DNA from: Bacillota bacterium | GTDB lineage: Bacteria > Bacillota > Clostridia > Lachnospirales > Lachnospiraceae | Assembly: GCA_023398855.1 (NCBI GenBank) | Contig: JAEWRS010000356.1 | Location: 1-6,610, forward strand | Length of the DNA: 6,610 bases | Direction of reading: 5' to 3' | Shown here: positions 5,026 through 6,610 of the stretch, one piece after another | Layout: the number at the start of each line of letters is the position of its first letter | Position numbering within the stretch: the stretch's first letter is position 1 | Program-made: the position numbers and the translations under genes | Notes under the pieces: generated by a model | What the model was told of the DNA's origin: nothing | The model's database searches: none | Seen by the model: the letters and a program-made list of their open reading frames with translations, nothing else

Positions 5026-5397
5026 ATGAATGGCAAATTTGATTATTTTAGGAATCACAGGTATAATAAGAAGAGGAAAAAGCCATGGAGAAGTCTTAAA
5101 CGGTTTATTCCTTATGAAGAGAGTATAAATAAACGTGTTAGGAAGAGTCTGCTCCTTATCCTGATTGTCGAGGGAGCAGTGATTTCCCTGATTCATGGAC
5201 AAATGATCCGGGACAATATAACTGGGGTACTGCTTTCCGGCATGAATACGGCTGAGGAAAAAGAAGTGAAAACCGAAGATTTCTGGGGCAGGAAAACAGG
5301 GGAAACAAGAGAGCAGGGAGTTACGTTTGACTGGAAGGAAGGAACAGTTAAAATGTGGCATAAGGTAGAGCGTGTGATCCTTCAGGGACCTGATTGA
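5026..5397 (+). CDS. Unrecognised single-pass membrane protein
   Basis: I do not recognise the family. The frame is open from a TTG at 4963 and an ATG at 4996, but neither has a Shine-Dalgarno sequence. The ATG at 5026 has AGAGG (5011-5015) 10 nt upstream and is chosen, giving 123 residues. Residues 1-40 are strongly basic (HRYNKKRKKPWRSLKR, NKRVRK). One hydrophobic segment follows, about residues 41-57 (SLLLILIVEGAVISLI), with a Glu inside it. The remaining 65 residues or so are charged and end in WHKVERVILQGPD. The positive-inside rule predicts an N-in, C-out topology. It has no cleavable signal peptide because the hydrophobic stretch is far from the start. It stands alone between a terminator and the purC promoter, so context gives no functional hint. 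Codon use and base composition resemble its neighbours, which supports it being real. Confidence 0.65.
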   Translation: MNGKFDYFRNHRYNKKRKKPWRSLKRFIPYEESINKRVRKSLLLILIVEGAVISLIHGQMIRDNITGVLLSGMNTAEEKEVKTEDFWGRKTGETREQGVTFDWKEGTVKMWHKVERVILQGPD

Positions 5398-5445
5398 GAA
5401 ACAAAATCTCGTTGTGGTCATAAGTATTTATAATAATAAAACTAG

Positions 5446-5474
5446 TTGCAATCCCATTTTCCTTGTATTATAAT
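5446..5474 (+). promoter_or_regulatory. Sigma-A promoter for purC-purF
   Basis: TTGCAA (5446-5451) lies 17 nt before a perfect TATAAT (5469-5474). Predicted start is near 5481, leaving a leader of about 60 nt before the GTG of purC. That is too short for a full purine riboswitch plus expression platform, and no aptamer core is visible. Confidence 0.72.
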
Positions 5475-5542
5475 TTCTACTGAAACACCGTGTTTTTATT
5501 TGAAAAACTTATAAATTAATCCAGAAAAGGACAGGTGCTATT

Positions 5543-6250
5543 GTGGAGAAAAAAGAATTGCTGTATGAGGGAAAAGCGAAAAAGGTTTATACAACGGTAG
5601 ATCCGGATGTATTGATTGTTTCATACAAAGACGATGCCACAGCATTTAACGGCCTTAAAAAAGGCACCATTGTGGGAAAGGGCGCAGTTAATAACCGGAT
5701 GACAAATTATATTTTTAAAAAACTGGAAGAAAAGGGCGTACCCACCCATCTGATGGAAGAGTTAAACGACCGTGAGACCGTTGTAAAGAAAGTGGAAATT
5801 GTTCCTCTTGAGGTAATTGTCAGAAATTACTCTGCAGGTAGTTTTGCCAAAAAAATGGGCATGGAAGAAGGCATAAAATTTGCCTGCCCTACTCTTGAAT
5901 TCAGTTATAAAAATGACGATTTAGGCGATCCCTTTATTAACGATTATTATGCTTTGGCCTTGGAGCTGGCTACCCGGGAAGAGATTGACAAAATCACAGA
6001 ATATGCCTTTTTGGTTAACGATGTGTTGAAAGAGTATTTTGACGGATTAAACATTGATTTGATTGACTTTAAAATTGAATTCGGCCGTTATCACGGACAG
6101 GTTATTCTGGCTGATGAGATATCTCCTGATACATGCAGACTGTGGGATAAGGATACCCATGAAAAGTTGGATAAAGACCGTTTCCGCAGGGATTTAGGAG
6201 GCGTTGAGGACGCATACGAGGAAGTATTCCGCCGTCTTGGCATCAGGTAA
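5543..6250 (+). CDS. purC: Phosphoribosylaminoimidazole-succinocarboxamide synthase (SAICAR synthetase, PurC)
   Basis: PurC joins aspartate to CAIR using ATP, giving SAICAR, in de novo IMP synthesis. The start is a GTG at 5543 with AGGTG (5533-5537) 5 nt upstream and AAAAGG a little further back; no ATG gives the conserved N-terminus. The 235 residues are the usual length of the short bacterial form. Family signatures in order are [11 protein letters not shown] at 6-16 (ATP lid region), [17 protein letters not shown] at 91-107, DPFIND at 129-134, [11 protein letters not shown] at 171-181, [14 protein letters not shown] at 189-202 and DRFRRDLG at 212-219. All expected blocks are intact. purF follows after 70 nt with no terminator between them, so the two are probably one transcript. 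purE, often found just before purC in Clostridia, is not upstream here. Confidence 0.97.
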   Translation: MEKKELLYEGKAKKVYTTVDPDVLIVSYKDDATAFNGLKKGTIVGKGAVNNRMTNYIFKKLEEKGVPTHLMEELNDRETVVKKVEIVPLEVIVRNYSAGSFAKKMGMEEGIKFACPTLEFSYKNDDLGDPFINDYYALALELATREEIDKITEYAFLVNDVLKEYFDGLNIDLIDFKIEFGRYHGQVILADEISPDTCRLWDKDTHEKLDKDRFRRDLGGVEDAYEEVFRRLGIR

Positions 6251-6270
6251 ACTGCGCGGCACGAATAATG

Positions 6271-6312
6271 CCTGGCGGGTACTACCCAAGACCATGGATA
6301 GGAAAGAGGAAA
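6271..6312 (+). repeat. Degenerate copy of the dapA-dapB repeat, carrying the purF ribosome binding site
   Basis: CCTG, CGGGTA and TACC of the repeat (3673-3686) recur at 6271-6286, in order, with one extra base at each junction. CCCA and CATGG follow, then the exact 13-mer AGGAAAGAGGAAA (6300-6312). The central TGCCCA/TGGGCA hairpin is lost, but GGGTACTACCC (6277-6287) forms a small palindrome. As at dapB, the purine-rich end is the Shine-Dalgarno region of the next gene, here purF. Homology is inferred from the ordered matches, not from one long identity. Confidence 0.55.
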
Positions 6313-6320
6313 GACATCTG

Positions 6321-6610
6321 ATGAATAACGAATGGGATTTTAATTTTGAGGAAGAGTTACATGAGGAGTGCGGTGTAATCGGCATGTACGATTTTGACGG
6401 CAGAGACGTTGCTTCTACCATTTACTATGGATTATTTGCGTTGCAGCACAGAGGCCAGGAAAGCTGCGGAATTGCCGTCTGCGACCGCGGGGTGATCTCC
6501 TATTCCAAAGACATGGGTCTTGTTACCGAAGCGTTTAACGATAAGATTTTGGATGATCTTGTCGGTCAGATGGCGGTCGGACATGTCCGCTATTCCACGG
6601 CGGGCGGCAG
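6321..6610 (+). CDS. purF: Amidophosphoribosyltransferase (PurF), N-terminal part (3' end outside window)
   Basis: PurF makes phosphoribosylamine from PRPP and glutamine, the first committed step of purine synthesis. The 96 complete codons visible cover the start of the N-terminal nucleophile glutaminase domain. The ATG at 6321 has AGAGGA (6305-6310) 10 nt upstream. The sequence EECGVIGMYD places the catalytic cysteine at residue 17, so the first 16 residues would be a propeptide removed to expose Cys, as in Bacillus-type PurF. YYGLFALQHRGQESCGIAV and VGHVRYSTAGG, with the glutamine-binding Arg of GHVRYST, are standard PurF signatures. The frame is intact to the window edge. It is expected to be cotranscribed with purC. 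Confidence 0.96.
   Translation, partial: MNNEWDFNFEEELHEECGVIGMYDFDGRDVASTIYYGLFALQHRGQESCGIAVCDRGVISYSKDMGLVTEAFNDKILDDLVGQMAVGHVRYSTAGG

Noticed and set aside
5466..5490. Purine riboswitch before purC (TATAATTTCTACTG looks slightly like an aptamer edge)
   Set aside because: The match is the -10 box plus a few bases; the conserved loops and P1 partner are absent and the leader is only about 60 nt.

Overview
The window looks like a chromosomal segment from a low-to-mid-GC Firmicute of the class Clostridia, most plausibly Lachnospiraceae (Lacrimispora/Lachnoclostridium-like). This placement is inferred from strong Shine-Dalgarno sites, AT-rich intergenic DNA, intrinsic terminators with long T tracts, an L-box in front of dapA, a PurF with a cleavable propeptide, and protein wording typical of that family. 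All supported genes lie on the + strand. No tRNA, rRNA, transposase, phage gene or CRISPR array was seen.

Layout: (1) 1-800 holds the 3' part of typA/bipA, a translational GTPase, closed by a strong terminator. (2) 930-1556 encodes a tandem OB-fold, SSB-like protein. (3) 1754-2257 encodes a short, divergent CobO/BtuR-family corrinoid adenosyltransferase-like P-loop protein. (4) 2241-2655 is a complete lysine-control region: a promoter whose -35 box sits inside the end of the preceding gene, an L-box aptamer, mutually exclusive antiterminator and terminator helices, and an extra hairpin. (5) 2656-4481 is dapA-dapB, the first two committed steps of diaminopimelate/lysine synthesis. A 47-bp perfect direct repeat carrying hairpins separates the two genes, and its purine-rich end serves as the dapB ribosome binding site. 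(6) 4558-4908 is a small Thr-rich lipoprotein gene and its terminator. (7) 5026-5397 is an unrecognised single-pass membrane protein. (8) 5446-6610 is a purine operon start: a near-consensus promoter, purC (GTG start), a spacer resembling a degenerate copy of the dapA-dapB repeat, and the 5' end of purF.

How the parts work together: free lysine should fold the L-box so that the terminator before dapA forms, shutting off dapA-dapB. No terminator is visible between dapB and the lipoprotein gene, so read-through into it is possible. purC and purF act at different steps of IMP synthesis and are probably cotranscribed.

The most unusual signal is the intergenic repeat family. It sits in two unrelated operons, in the same orientation, each time directly before a start codon, and each time it supplies the Shine-Dalgarno sequence (13-nt core AGGAAAGAGGAAA, three exact copies). 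It may be an RBS-bearing, REP/MITE-like element, although tandem duplication of a local sequence explains part of the pattern.
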